From positions 1 through 64,000 of the forward strand of contig NZ_JROO01000019.1 of assembly GCF_000826685.1 (NCBI RefSeq): a stretch of DNA of 64,000 nt, given 5' to 3'. Position 1 is the first letter of the stretch. Each line of letters opens with the position of its first letter. The notes below the pieces were generated by a model. The model was not told the DNA's origin. It did no database searches and saw only the letters and a list, made by a program, of their open reading frames with translations. Made by a program: the position numbers and the translations under genes. Source of the stretch: Streptomonospora alba. Lineage in GTDB: Bacteria; Actinomycetota; Actinomycetes; Streptosporangiales; Streptosporangiaceae. Shown here in pieces: positions 36,224 to 44,482 of the stretch.

Positions 36224-37446
36224 AGGACGTTCACATCGGGGATGTAGCGGATCCACGCGCCGCCGGCGTCGCGGAACTCCTGCTCCTTGGCCATGATCTC
36301 CTCGGCATGGTTCCAGGCGAAGAGCAGCGCGTAGTCGGGGACGTCGGTGTGGAACGCCTCGGCGGGCCGCACCGGGATGTGCGAGCCGGGAGTGAGCCGC
36401 CCCTGCTTGGCCTCGGTGGTGTCGCAGACGAACTCCACCAGGTCGGGGCCGAGCCCGCAGTAGTTCGCCACGGTCGCGCTCTTGGCGGTTGCCCCGTAGG
36501 CGGCCACGCGCTTGCCCTGCTCGTTCAGTCGCGTCAGTAGCCGGACCAGGTCGTCGCGAACAGCGGCGACCTTGGTGGCGAACGCGTCCAGCGTCTCGCG
36601 CCGGGACAGACCCAGCGCATCCTCCTCAGAGATCAGCTCGGCGACGCCGGGGGCGGCCGTGTGGGCACCGGCGTGGGCGAGCGTGTAGCGCACCTCGCCC
36701 CCGTGCACCGGGAGCCGCTCCACGTCGACGAGCTCAAGCCCGTAGCGGGCCGCCGCGGCCTGCACCGAGCGCGCGGTGAAGAGGTAGTAGTGCTCGTCGT
36801 AGATCTGGTCGAAGGCGGTGTGGCGGACCACGTCGGCGAAATAGGGGTCCTCGAAGACGAACACCCCCGACGGAGCGAGAAGGGTCTTGATCCCCTCCAG
36901 GACCGAGTGGAGGTAGGGGATGTGGCACAGCGTGTTGGCCGCGTAGACGACGTCGGCATGCCCTTCGGCGTCGAGGATCGCCTCGGCGGTGGACTCCTCG
37001 AAGAACTCGGTCCAGACCTGCACGCCCCTGCCGCGGGCCCGCTCGGCGACGCTTTCGGAGGGCTCGATCCCGAGGTGGCGCACACCGGCCTCGGCGAGGG
37101 TCTTCAGCATGACGCCGTCGTTGCTGCCGAGTTCCACTGCGAACGCGTCGCTGCGGTTCAGGCGGGTGCTCAGGAAGCGCTGCGCGATTTCGGTGAAATG
37201 CTCGCGCATGACCTCCGACCCCGAGGAAAGGTACGGGTACTCGTCGTTGAACATCCGGTCCCGAGGGACTTCCCGCATCAACTGAACCATGGTGCAGGAC
37301 TCGCAGATCCCGGCGCTGAGCGTGAAGAAATACTCGTCCTCGACTTGATACGGCCTGGGAAAACGATTGGACAGCGGTTGGCGTCCGAAGTCGATGAATT
37401 CCCGCAACGGTCCGTCGCAGACGCGGCAGCGGGGGGTCTCGGACAT
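36220..37446 (-). CDS. NDP-sugar 3-C-methyltransferase (EvaC/TylCIII/TcaB9 family)
   Basis: ATG 37446 has GGAGGAG 7 bp upstream; the longer open frame adds only Arg/Pro-rich sequence. The 408-residue product has a zinc-binding N-terminal domain (CRVCDG and CESC), a SAM site VELGSNDGVMLKTLAEAGV, the YDEHYYLFTA motif containing the family's catalytic Tyr/His, and the C-terminal GATAKSATVANYCGL nucleotide-binding domain. It methylates C3 of a 4-keto-2,6-dideoxy sugar. In vancosamine synthesis this follows C3 amination, which fits the aminotransferase present here. It starts a leftward two-gene operon. Confidence 0.93.
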   Translation of the reverse strand: MSETPRCRVCDGPLREFIDFGRQPLSNRFPRPYQVEDEYFFTLSAGICESCTMVQLMREVPRDRMFNDEYPYLSSGSEVMREHFTEIAQRFLSTRLNRSDAFAVELGSNDGVMLKTLAEAGVRHLGIEPSESVAERARGRGVQVWTEFFEESTAEAILDAEGHADVVYAANTLCHIPYLHSVLEGIKTLLAPSGVFVFEDPYFADVVRHTAFDQIYDEHYYLFTARSVQAAAARYGLELVDVERLPVHGGEVRYTLAHAGAHTAAPGVAELISEEDALGLSRRETLDAFATKVAAVRDDLVRLLTRLNEQGKRVAAYGATAKSATVANYCGLGPDLVEFVCDTTEAKQGRLTPGSHIPVRPAEAFHTDVPDYALLFAWNHAEEIMAKEQEFRDAGGAWIRYIPDVNVL

Positions 37447-37616
37447 GACTGGTCTCCTCCGGGGTCGCGGTGAACTTCGGCGGCGTTGCGTGCCGCACGC
37501 CGAACCACCGTGCGGGCGTCCGGTCCGGCGCGGCGCGGACGGCGGACTCCGCGGTCGCCGGTCGCGATCCCGTCCATGCTGGCGTGGTGTTTCCGGGTAT
37601 GCCACCCGTATCTTTT

Positions 37617-37634
37617 CCCCGGTTGGAACCGGGG
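37617..37634. repeat. 18-bp inverted repeat in the methyltransferase/ABC divergent promoter
   Basis: CCCCGGTT-GG-AACCGGGG is perfect and ends 3 bp before a CTAGGGG box. Possible operator; no regulator can be named. Confidence 0.45.
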
Positions 37635-37637
37635 AGT

Positions 37638-37656
37638 CTAGGGGGACGAATAGGGG
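37638..37656 (+). promoter_or_regulatory. Paired CTAGGGG/ATAGGGG boxes, methyltransferase/ABC divergent promoter
   Basis: CTAGGGG at 37638-37644 and ATAGGGG at 37650-37656, 12 bp apart. Same box family as at 32268, 41936 and 44491. Lies 84-102 bp before the ABC gene and about 190 bp before the methyltransferase. Confidence 0.5.
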
Positions 37657-37668
37657 ATTGCGGAGCCG

Positions 37669-37696
37669 TGACAGCTATCACGGCCGACCCGTGATA
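37669..37696. promoter_or_regulatory. Three-half-site operator before the ABC exporter
   Basis: TGACA-gc-TATCA followed after exactly 11 nt by TGATA. Its reverse complement has the same architecture as the element at 42302-42329 (half-site, 11 nt, half-site, 2 nt, half-site). It ends 43 bp before the ABC gene ATG. Confidence 0.55.
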
Positions 37697-37739
37697 GACG
37701 ATCGAGGCGCCGATCGGGCGTCTCCTGCATGCTGTCGGC

Positions 37740-38690
37740 ATGGATGAAACACTGACGTCCGGACAAGGAGAGAGCGGGACGCCGCCGCCAGGCGAGCATT
37801 CCGCAGTGGACGCACAGAGCCTCTACAAAACCTATGGCGAGGTCCGAGCGGTCGACGGCGTCGATCTGCGCATCGCTCCGGGAGAAGTCGTGGCTCTGCT
37901 CGGCCCCAACGGAGCGGGCAAGTCCACCACCGTCGACATGCTTGTAGGTCTGACCAAGCCCGACTCGGGCGAGGTGCGCGTCTTCGGCCGCCGGCCGTAC
38001 GACGCCATCCAGCACGGCATGATCGGAGCGATGCTCCAGGAAGGCGCGCTGCTGGACGACGCCACGGTGGAGGAGATGGTGGGGATGGTGGCCTCGCTCC
38101 ACAGTGCCCCCATGAAAGTCTCGGACGCGCTGCGGCGGGCGGGCATCGAGGACCTCGCGCGCAGAAGGTCCACCAAGCTCTCCGGCGGGCAGCAGCAGCG
38201 GGTGCGCTTCGCCATCGCCGTGGTATCCAACCCCGACCTGCTTCTGCTCGACGAGCCCACCGCCGGCATGGACGTGGCCACGCGCCGTGACTTCTGGGCG
38301 TCGATGAAGGAGTTCACATCGACGGGCAAGACGGTCATGTTCGCTACGCACTACCTGGAGGAGGCCGAGGAGGCCGCCGACCGGGTCGTCTTCCTGAGGC
38401 GCGGCCGGGTCGTCGCGGACGGTTCGGTCGAGCAGATCCGGTCCCTGGCGGCTGGACGGACGCTGACCGCCACGATCCCCGGCGTCGACGAGGAATCGGT
38501 GCGGGCGCTGCCCTGCGTGGTCGACGTCGACGTTCGCATGGCCAAGGCGACCATCCTCAGCTCCGACTCCGATACGACGCTGCGGGCCATGCTCCCGCGG
38601 TTTCCTCAGGCCAGGGACATCGAGGTGGTCGGGGTCGGTCTCGACGAGGCGTTCCTCGTACTCACGGCACAGGAAGGCGAGGAGTCATGA
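37740..38690 (+). CDS. ABC-2 type exporter ATP-binding subunit (DrrA-like)
   Basis: A 316-residue ATPase from ATG 37740. It has Walker A LGPNGAGKST, Q-loop MLQEGALL, signature LSGGQQQR, Walker B LLLLDEPTAG and the H-loop ATHYLEEAEE, plus a C-terminal regulatory tail as in DrrA. It powers export of a hydrophobic compound by the adjacent permease. It overlaps that permease start by 4 bp. The operon continues with a histidine kinase and response regulator, an order typical of drug-sensing exporter loci, so self-resistance to the polyketide is the likely role. Confidence 0.92.
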   Translation: MDETLTSGQGESGTPPPGEHSAVDAQSLYKTYGEVRAVDGVDLRIAPGEVVALLGPNGAGKSTTVDMLVGLTKPDSGEVRVFGRRPYDAIQHGMIGAMLQEGALLDDATVEEMVGMVASLHSAPMKVSDALRRAGIEDLARRRSTKLSGGQQQRVRFAIAVVSNPDLLLLDEPTAGMDVATRRDFWASMKEFTSTGKTVMFATHYLEEAEEAADRVVFLRRGRVVADGSVEQIRSLAAGRTLTATIPGVDEESVRALPCVVDVDVRMAKATILSSDSDTTLRAMLPRFPQARDIEVVGVGLDEAFLVLTAQEGEES

Positions 38691-39439
38691 AGGGCGGCTA
38701 CCTGAAGCTCGAGCTGCGGAGGGTGCTCAGGGAGCCGGGCACGATCCTGTTCGTCCTCGGCTTTCCGGCGGCCTTCTACGTTCTCGAAGTCATCATCTTC
38801 CAGGGCCAGTGGCCTGAGGAGAAGGCGCAGTACGAGCCGGCGGCCGTGCTGATGCCCGCTATGGCCGCCTGGGGCGTGCTGATCTCCGGGATGCTCGTCG
38901 GTACCCGCGTGGTCAACGAGCGCAAGGCGGGATGGCAGCGGCAGCTTCGCCTGACCCCCTTGACGAGCGGGCACTATCTGCTGGGCAAGGCGGCCGTGGG
39001 TATGGCCGTCGCGGTCCCCCCGCCCTTCGTCGTCGCGTTGGTAGGGGCCCTGTTCCTGGACGTCCGCCTGGAGCCGACCGGTTGGCTTTTCGTCACCCTG
39101 CTCGTCTCGATCGGCGGGCTGCCCTTCGCTGTGCTCGGCTTGTTCATCGGCCAGATGGGCACCCGGGAGAACGTTCAGCAGATCACCATCATCGGCATGC
39201 TGGTGCTGGCCATCTTCGGCGGCATCTTCATCCCCCTCCAGTCCCTGCCGACGTGGTTCACCTACATCTCCTACGTCACGCCCAGCTACTGGCTGTCGGA
39301 ACTGGGCAAGTCGGGCCTGTCCGGTGAGGGGGTCGGCGCACAGAACCCCGTCCTCGCGGGTGCCGTTCTCCTAGCATGGTCCGTGGTATTGGCGGCGGCG
39401 GTGATCTGGCGCTACCGCCACGATTCGGCCCGGACCTGA
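38687..39439 (+). CDS. ABC-2 type exporter membrane subunit
   Basis: A 250-residue integral membrane protein from ATG 38687, overlapping the ATPase gene by 4 bp. About six membrane segments are evident (TILFVLGFPAAFYVLEVIIF; LMPAMAAWGVLISGML; AVGMAVAVPPPFVVALVGALF; LFVTLLVSIGGLPFAVLGLF; IIGMLVLAIFGGIFIPL; VLAGAVLLAWSVVLAAAVIW). It pairs with the DrrA-like ATPase to export the product or a toxin. The histidine kinase gene begins 12 bp downstream. Confidence 0.9.
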   Translation: MKGGYLKLELRRVLREPGTILFVLGFPAAFYVLEVIIFQGQWPEEKAQYEPAAVLMPAMAAWGVLISGMLVGTRVVNERKAGWQRQLRLTPLTSGHYLLGKAAVGMAVAVPPPFVVALVGALFLDVRLEPTGWLFVTLLVSIGGLPFAVLGLFIGQMGTRENVQQITIIGMLVLAIFGGIFIPLQSLPTWFTYISYVTPSYWLSELGKSGLSGEGVGAQNPVLAGAVLLAWSVVLAAAVIWRYRHDSART

Positions 39440-39451
39440 TCGGCACACGTC

Positions 39452-40645
39452 ATGACCACATCGGAGGCTGAGCGCACCGCCGCTACGGCAGGATGGCGCG
39501 AGGAGATCGGTCGGCGGCTCCTCGCGCCGCCCTCGGCGCACGGCGGACGCGCCCTGTGGACGTCCGTCGGCGTCACGCTGCTTTTCAGCGCGCTGATGCT
39601 GCCCTATGCCCTCGACGCGCTCGGCGAGCTCGACACCGCACGGCGGCGATGGGCCGAGGGGGTCGGCACCGCTTACGTCAGCTCCTATCTGCTCTTCGTG
39701 GCCCTGGGGGAGACGAAGGCATGGGGCGTTCGCCTGCTGATGTGCGCGCTGCTGCTGTGCCTGGGCGGTGTGCTCGTCGCCCTGATGGGGGTGAAGAACG
39801 CCTGGGTCCTGGTCTTCGCGCTGTGCGTGATCGGCGCCTTCGCCCGTACCGTGACGGCGGCGGGCGCGGTCGTCGTCGTCGTGGCCGCGGTCGGGCTGGC
39901 CGCGTTCCTGGAAGACTCCCTCGCCAGTGTCATGTCCGAGCTCATCCTGCTCGCGACCGTCGGCGTCGCGATGATCCTGTTCATGCAGCTGGTGGAGGCC
40001 AACGAGCAGTTGCGGCGGGCACGCGACCGGATCGCGGAGTTCGCCGTGGTCGAGGAGCGTGAGCGGGTCGCCAGAGACCTGCACGACATCCTCGGCCACA
40101 GCCTGACGACGATCACCGTCAAGGCCGGGCTCGTCCGCCGCCTGCTGGAGGATTCGGGCCAGGAGGCGATAGCCGGGGAAGCCGGAGAGGTCGAGCGGTT
40201 CGCCCGGGACGCGCTGGCCGACGTCCGGGCCACGGTCTCCGGGTACCGCTCGGTGACCCTCGCCGGCGAGTTGGCCGCCGCCGCCTCCGCTCTGCGGGCC
40301 GTGGGGATATCCGCCCGGCTTCCGCACGCCGTGGACGACGTCGATCCGCAGGCCCGGCAGGTCTTCGGCTATGTCGTGCGCGAGGCGGTGACCAACGCGG
40401 TGCGCCACTCGCGGGCCGCTCAGGTGGAGGTCCGGCTCGGCCGCGACTGGCTGGTCGTGGAAGACGACGGGCCGGGCGTGGGAGCTGTCCGGATAGGCAA
40501 CGGGCTGCGCGGCTTGCAGGAGCGCGTCGCGGCGCAAGGCGGGACACTGGAGGTAGAGCGCCCGCCGGGCGGGGGGTTCGCGGTACGGGCCCGGGTGCCC
40601 GCCGACAGCGGTCGAAGCAGTACGGCGCATGGGGGTCCGCGATGA
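39452..40645 (+). CDS. DesK-like sensor histidine kinase of the exporter operon
   Basis: A 397-residue kinase from ATG 39452. Four to six membrane helices (residues about 35-180) form a sensor without a large extracellular domain. The HisKA_3 helix reads EERERVARDLHDILGHSLTT with His211, followed by an HATPase domain (REAVTNAVRHSRA N-box, VEDDGPGVG, NGLRGLQERV). This is the DesK/LiaS/LnrJ class, often intramembrane-sensing and encoded with ABC-2 exporters. It overlaps the response regulator gene by 4 bp. Confidence 0.9.
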   Translation: MTTSEAERTAATAGWREEIGRRLLAPPSAHGGRALWTSVGVTLLFSALMLPYALDALGELDTARRRWAEGVGTAYVSSYLLFVALGETKAWGVRLLMCALLLCLGGVLVALMGVKNAWVLVFALCVIGAFARTVTAAGAVVVVVAAVGLAAFLEDSLASVMSELILLATVGVAMILFMQLVEANEQLRRARDRIAEFAVVEERERVARDLHDILGHSLTTITVKAGLVRRLLEDSGQEAIAGEAGEVERFARDALADVRATVSGYRSVTLAGELAAAASALRAVGISARLPHAVDDVDPQARQVFGYVVREAVTNAVRHSRAAQVEVRLGRDWLVVEDDGPGVGAVRIGNGLRGLQERVAAQGGTLEVERPPGGGFAVRARVPADSGRSSTAHGGPR

Positions 40646-41247
40646 TCAGAGTTCTGCTGGCCGACGACCAGGCCCTGGTCCGCGGCGCGCTGGCGTCCAT
40701 GCTCAACCTGGAATCGGACATCACCGTGGTGGCCCACGTGGGCTCCGGAGAGGAGGTGCTGCCCGCCGCGAAAGACGCCCGCCCCGACGTCGCGCTGATC
40801 GACATCCAGATGCCGGGAAAGGACGGCCTCGCCGCCTCCGCCGAGCTGCACAGCGCCCTGCCCGACTGCCGCATCCTCATCTGCACCACGTTCGGCCGCC
40901 CGGGCTACCTCGCGCGGGCGATGTCGGCCGGCGCCACCGGCTTCGTGGTCAAAGACGCGCCGCCGGAGGAACTGGGCAAGGCCGTCCGCAAGGTGGCGCG
41001 CGGGATCAAGGTCGTCGATCCCGCGCTGGCCACCGAGTCGCTCATCCACGGGATCAACCCCCTGACGCAGCGGGAGCAGGAGGTCCTGCGGGCGGTCGGG
41101 CAGGGCAGCACCGTCGGTGACATGGCGGCGCGTCTCCACCTGACCGAAGGCACCGTGCGCAACCACCTGTCGGCGGCGATCGGCAAGACCGATGCACGGA
41201 CCAGTTCGGAGGCGGCCCTGGTGGCCGAGCAGCGCGGCTGGCTGTGA
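40642..41247 (+). CDS. NarL-family response regulator of the exporter operon
   Basis: A 201-residue DesR-like regulator from ATG 40642. Receiver: LLADDQALVRG acidic pair, phospho-acceptor Asp54 in ALIDIQMPGKDG, and Lys in FVVKDAPPEE. DNA-binding domain: LTQREQEVLRAVGQGSTVGD with TEGTVRNHLSAAIGKT recognition helix. It is the partner of the overlapping kinase. The three-half-site element found upstream of this operon and upstream of the MGT gene at 42381 is a candidate binding site, which would give coordinated, inducible self-resistance. Confidence 0.9.
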   Translation: MIRVLLADDQALVRGALASMLNLESDITVVAHVGSGEEVLPAAKDARPDVALIDIQMPGKDGLAASAELHSALPDCRILICTTFGRPGYLARAMSAGATGFVVKDAPPEELGKAVRKVARGIKVVDPALATESLIHGINPLTQREQEVLRAVGQGSTVGDMAARLHLTEGTVRNHLSAAIGKTDARTSSEAALVAEQRGWL

Positions 41248-41287
41248 TGCGCAGGCGGGCCCCGTGCCGACGGCGGAAGAGCGGGGC

Positions 41288-41896
41288 TCAGGCCGCTGAG
41301 CGCGCGAGCGCCGCCTCGGCTTCCCGGCAGGCGTCGAAGTCGGGCAGCAGTCCCCGCGACATCGCGTCGGCGAGCGACTGGGCCTCAGCGTCGCGGGGCG
41401 ACTGCACCGGCGGCAGGTCGGGCAGCGCTATGTCCAACTCGGGGTCGAAGACCGATACGGCCAACTCGTTCTCCGGAACGTACTGGGCCGAGAGGAGGTA
41501 GCAGACGACCGTCTCGTCCTCAAGCGAGACCACACCGTGGCCCACCCCCACCGGGAGATAGACCGCCTTGGGCTCGGCAGGGTCGAGCGTCACGGCGTCC
41601 CATCGCCCCCAGGTGGGCGAGTCCACCCTGAGGTCGACGACCAGGTCGAGGGCCTTCCCCGCCGGGCAGTACACGAACTTGGCGCATCCCGGCGGCGTCG
41701 CGGTGAAGTGGAGGCCGCGGATGACGCCGCGGCGGGAGCGGGTGTAGCTGGCCTGCCTGACGGGGAAGGGCCGGTGTCCGAGCGCGTGAGCGAAGTCGGA
41801 CTCCGTCAGCGCCGAGGTGAAGGAGCCGCGTTCGTCGGGAAAGGTGGGGAAGCCGAACTCGACGGCTCCCTCGACGTCGAGGGTACGGAAACTCAT
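41288..41896 (-). CDS. dTDP-sugar 3,5-(or 5-)epimerase, RmlC/EvaD family
   Basis: Start at ATG 41896 (MSFRTLDVEGAVEF), the normal RmlC-like start; the frame is open to 41926. The 202-residue cupin has FPDERGSFTSALTESDF, RQASYTRSRRGVIRGLHF (catalytic His region), GKALDLVVDLR, and YLPVGVGHGVVSLEDETVV. It epimerises C5 and/or C3 of 4-keto sugars to L-configured products; EvaD in the vancosamine route acts at C5. Its gene lies 40 bp past the response regulator and faces it. A TTAGGGG box is 40 bp upstream of the start. Confidence 0.9.
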   Translation of the reverse strand: MSFRTLDVEGAVEFGFPTFPDERGSFTSALTESDFAHALGHRPFPVRQASYTRSRRGVIRGLHFTATPPGCAKFVYCPAGKALDLVVDLRVDSPTWGRWDAVTLDPAEPKAVYLPVGVGHGVVSLEDETVVCYLLSAQYVPENELAVSVFDPELDIALPDLPPVQSPRDAEAQSLADAMSRGLLPDFDACREAEAALARSAA

Positions 41897-41935
41897 TGCC
41901 ACCGTATTCTGGACCCGCCCGCGCACTCCGCGACA

Positions 41936-41983
41936 CCCCTAAATCAGTCCCGGGGCCCGCCCTTCTTTCGCGGTACCCCCTGA
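41936..41983 (-). promoter_or_regulatory. TTAGGGG and TCAGGGG boxes upstream of the epimerase
   Basis: On the minus strand TTAGGGG (41936-41942) and TCAGGGG (41977-41983) precede the epimerase start by 40 and 81 bp. They are variants of the CTAGGGG boxes found elsewhere in the cluster. Confidence 0.4.
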
Positions 41984-42026
41984 CTTTTCTTCGGTCCCGG
42001 GTGGTGTACAAACACCCGGGGGCGGG

Positions 42027-42200
42027 TCACGCGTCCTTGCGGTGCTTGCTCAGGCTCATTCCCACGGCGACCCCGATGACCACGCCCACGGGGATCAGGA
42101 TGTGCGCCCCGATCGCGTACATCCCGACGACCCAGCCGATGACTCCACCGAGTATGGAGGTGGCGGACATGATGACGATCTGCCTGGTGCCCTGGCTCAT
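42027..42200 (-). CDS. Small two-helix membrane protein (57 residues)
   Basis: A short reading frame from ATG 42200 with GAAGGGA 8 bp upstream. The product MSQGTRQIVIMSATSILGGV... has two hydrophobic segments (about residues 8-30 and 33-50) joined by a tight turn and ends in a basic tail SKHRKDA. Codon usage is strongly GC3-biased, supporting real coding. I do not recognise a family. Its position beside the MGT gene and epimerase suggests a cluster-associated accessory membrane peptide, perhaps linked to export or resistance, but nothing in the sequence proves this. Confidence 0.6.
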   Translation of the reverse strand: MSQGTRQIVIMSATSILGGVIGWVVGMYAIGAHILIPVGVVIGVAVGMSLSKHRKDA

Positions 42201-42301
42201 AGCCGGGATCCCTTCATCCGAGTGTTTCAGCGGACGATTGCCGTCCTCTTCGCTGTCTGGTTACATGTTGCCGGTCGGTGCCCCTGGAGACATAGGCGAG
42301 T

Positions 42302-42329
42302 TGTCACGCCCGATGCATGACAGGTGTCA
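42302..42329. promoter_or_regulatory. Three-half-site operator before the MGT glycosyltransferase
   Basis: TGTCA, 11 nt, TGACA-gg-TGTCA. Compared with the reverse complement of 37669-37696, 17 of 28 positions agree and 13 of the 15 half-site bases agree. It ends 51 bp before the MGT ATG. Confidence 0.55.
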
Positions 42330-42380
42330 TCGGTGGACTCGGCATCGAGCCGGCGACGATTAAAGAACGGTACTGAAGAG

Positions 42381-43562
42381 ATGGCGCACATCGTTTTCCT
42401 GGCGCCTCCCGCCGTGGGGCACGTCAATCCGACGCTGGGGCTGGTCTGCGAACTGGTCTCCCGCGGGCACAGGGTGAGTTACCCGTGTACGGAGGAGTTC
42501 GCCGACCGGGTCAAGGCCGTCGGCGCCGAGCCGGTGCTCTACGAGACGACGATGCCGGGAGCGGGGGAGAAACCGCTCACCCTGCACGGATACGACGTCG
42601 CCCGCGGACTGCTGGCGGGGCTGCGGGAGACGCGGAGGCTCTCGGAGGGCCTGGACGACTGGTTCCGCCGGAACCGTCCCGACCTCGTCGTCTTCGACGG
42701 CCTGGTCGCGTGGTGGGGGAGGCTGCTGGCGTACCGGCACGGGATTCCGGCGATACCGTGCTGGGCCAATTTCGCCTCCAACGACGAATGGTCGCTGACC
42801 GACGAATACGTCAAGCTGCCCAAGCTCGACCTGCGCCTCTACTGGTTCATCCTCCGGATGCAGCGGCTCGCCGCGCGCGAGGGCCTCTCGGTGATCGAGC
42901 TGATGGACTCGGTCGGCCGAGGGATCCGCGGTCACCTGGTCTTTGTGCCCCGGTCCTTCCAGTACGCGGGCGACACCTTCGACGACGGCTTCCATTTCGT
43001 GGGGCCGTGCCTGCGGCCGCGCGAGATCGAAGGGCGCTGGCGACCGCCGTCGGACCGCCCGGTCTTCCTGGTCTCCATGGGGACGCTGTACCACAATCAG
43101 CCCGGCATCTTCGCGGCCGTCATGGAGGCCTTCGCCGACACCCGGTGGCACGTCGTGCTTGCGACCGGGCCCGACGTCGACCCCGCGGCGCTCGGCGACG
43201 TCCCCTCCAACTTCGAGGTCAGTCCCAGCGTCCCCCAGCTCGACGTGCTCGAACACGCGCAGCTTTTCCTCACCCATGCCGGCATGGGCGGCGTGATGGA
43301 GGCGCTGCATTTCGGGGTCCCGATGATCGCGGTGCCGCAGATGGCCGAGCAGCGCGCGAACGCCGACCGCATCGAGCAGCTCGGCGTGGGCCGCACGCTG
43401 CGGCCCGACGCACCCGACTTCGCCGACCGGCTGCGCGCCCTCGCAGCCGAGTTGCCCGGCGACCCGTCGGTGCGGGAGGCCGTCGCCGGTCTCCAGCGGG
43501 AGATGGCGGCCGGCGGCCTGCCCGCGGCGGTCAAGGTGGTCGAAGAGGCCCTCAGCGAATGA
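42381..43562 (+). CDS. MGT-family glycosyltransferase (macrolide-inactivation type, OleD/OleI-like)
   Basis: I start at ATG 42381 (MAHIVFLAPPAVGHVNPTLG), giving 393 residues; the frame extends upstream without family similarity. The donor site reads LTHAGMGGVMEALHFGVPMIAVPQMAEQRANADRI, and VSMGTLYHN is the inter-domain loop, as in OleD/OleI and MgtA. Such enzymes glucosylate macrolides inside the cell to inactivate them. It shares an operator-like element with the ABC exporter operon, which supports a resistance role, but a tailoring role cannot be excluded. It overlaps the convergent oxidoreductase gene by 11 bp. Confidence 0.88.
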   Translation: MAHIVFLAPPAVGHVNPTLGLVCELVSRGHRVSYPCTEEFADRVKAVGAEPVLYETTMPGAGEKPLTLHGYDVARGLLAGLRETRRLSEGLDDWFRRNRPDLVVFDGLVAWWGRLLAYRHGIPAIPCWANFASNDEWSLTDEYVKLPKLDLRLYWFILRMQRLAAREGLSVIELMDSVGRGIRGHLVFVPRSFQYAGDTFDDGFHFVGPCLRPREIEGRWRPPSDRPVFLVSMGTLYHNQPGIFAAVMEAFADTRWHVVLATGPDVDPAALGDVPSNFEVSPSVPQLDVLEHAQLFLTHAGMGGVMEALHFGVPMIAVPQMAEQRANADRIEQLGVGRTLRPDAPDFADRLRALAAELPGDPSVREAVAGLQREMAAGGLPAAVKVVEEALSE

Positions 43563-44433
43563 GCTTGATGACCTTCCCGAAATCCTCCATGGCCGGCTCC
43601 ATCACCGTGAAGTAGGTGAGGCCGAGTTCGGCGCTGTGCCGGCGGATCTGCTCGGCGATCTGCGGCGCCGTCCCGACGAACAGCATCGGCACGTCGAGCA
43701 GCTGGTCGGTGTCGAGGTCGGGGCCGTACCTGCGCAATGCCTCGGCGGCCGCACGGCGGTCCCGGGTCAGCACCGTCTGCTTGGACAGCACGTTGAACTC
43801 CGGCTGCACCGAACGCTCCGCGGACTCGCGCCGGACGAAGTCGACCCGTTCCCGCAGGGCCGGTCCGTCCACCAGCCCCGTCCGCCCGAACTCCGGGCGG
43901 AAGGGGGCGCCGGTGAAACTCACGACCTCCGCGTTGCGCGCCGCCAGACGCAGGACGCGCCTGCCGTGGCCCCCGATGGCCAGCGGCGGCCGCGGACGCT
44001 GCACGGGCTGCGGGGACCCTTCGTCGGCGAAGAGGCCCTCCAGCTGCGCCACAGCGGACTCCAGCCGACCGACCCGGTCGGCCGCGGTGCCGAAGGGGAC
44101 TCCGGCCGCAGTGAATTCCTGCTCCACATACCCGGTGCCGAGCCCCAGCTCAAGGCGGCCGTCGAGCAGAATGTCCGCGGTCGCGATGTCCCGGGCCATC
44201 AGGGTGTGATTGTAAAAGTTGGCGTTGAGGACGTACGTGGCTATTTTCGGGCGCGTTGTGGCCGATCCCGCCAGGACCGCCGAAGGAAACGGCGACATGA
44301 GGTTCAAATGGTCGGGAACCCCGATTGCGTCGTAACCGAGCCCTTCCGCTCTCCGGCATTTCTCCATCCATTCATCCGGAGTGCAGCCGGAGGAGATCAT
44401 GACAACGCCGAATTTGAGCCGTCGATCGAGCAT
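43552..44433 (-). CDS. LLM-class F420-dependent oxidoreductase
   Basis: A 293-residue TIM-barrel protein from ATG 44433. It begins MLDRRLKFGVVMISSG and has RRAEGLGYDAIGVPDHL, the ARDIATADILLDGRLELGLGTGY block of luciferase-like monooxygenases, and LAIGGHGRRVLRLAARNAEVVSF. Actinomycete members of this group commonly use coenzyme F420 for hydride transfer on tailoring or redox substrates. It converges on the MGT gene with an 11-bp overlap and diverges from the first PKS gene. It could modify the polyketide or sugar; the substrate is unknown. Confidence 0.85.
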   Translation of the reverse strand: MLDRRLKFGVVMISSGCTPDEWMEKCRRAEGLGYDAIGVPDHLNLMSPFPSAVLAGSATTRPKIATYVLNANFYNHTLMARDIATADILLDGRLELGLGTGYVEQEFTAAGVPFGTAADRVGRLESAVAQLEGLFADEGSPQPVQRPRPPLAIGGHGRRVLRLAARNAEVVSFTGAPFRPEFGRTGLVDGPALRERVDFVRRESAERSVQPEFNVLSKQTVLTRDRRAAAEALRRYGPDLDTDQLLDVPMLFVGTAPQIAEQIRRHSAELGLTYFTVMEPAMEDFGKVIKLIR

Positions 44434-44482
44434 GGTTAACAGTACCGCGTGTCCTCGCGCGGGGTCCCGTCCCCGGAGGAAT

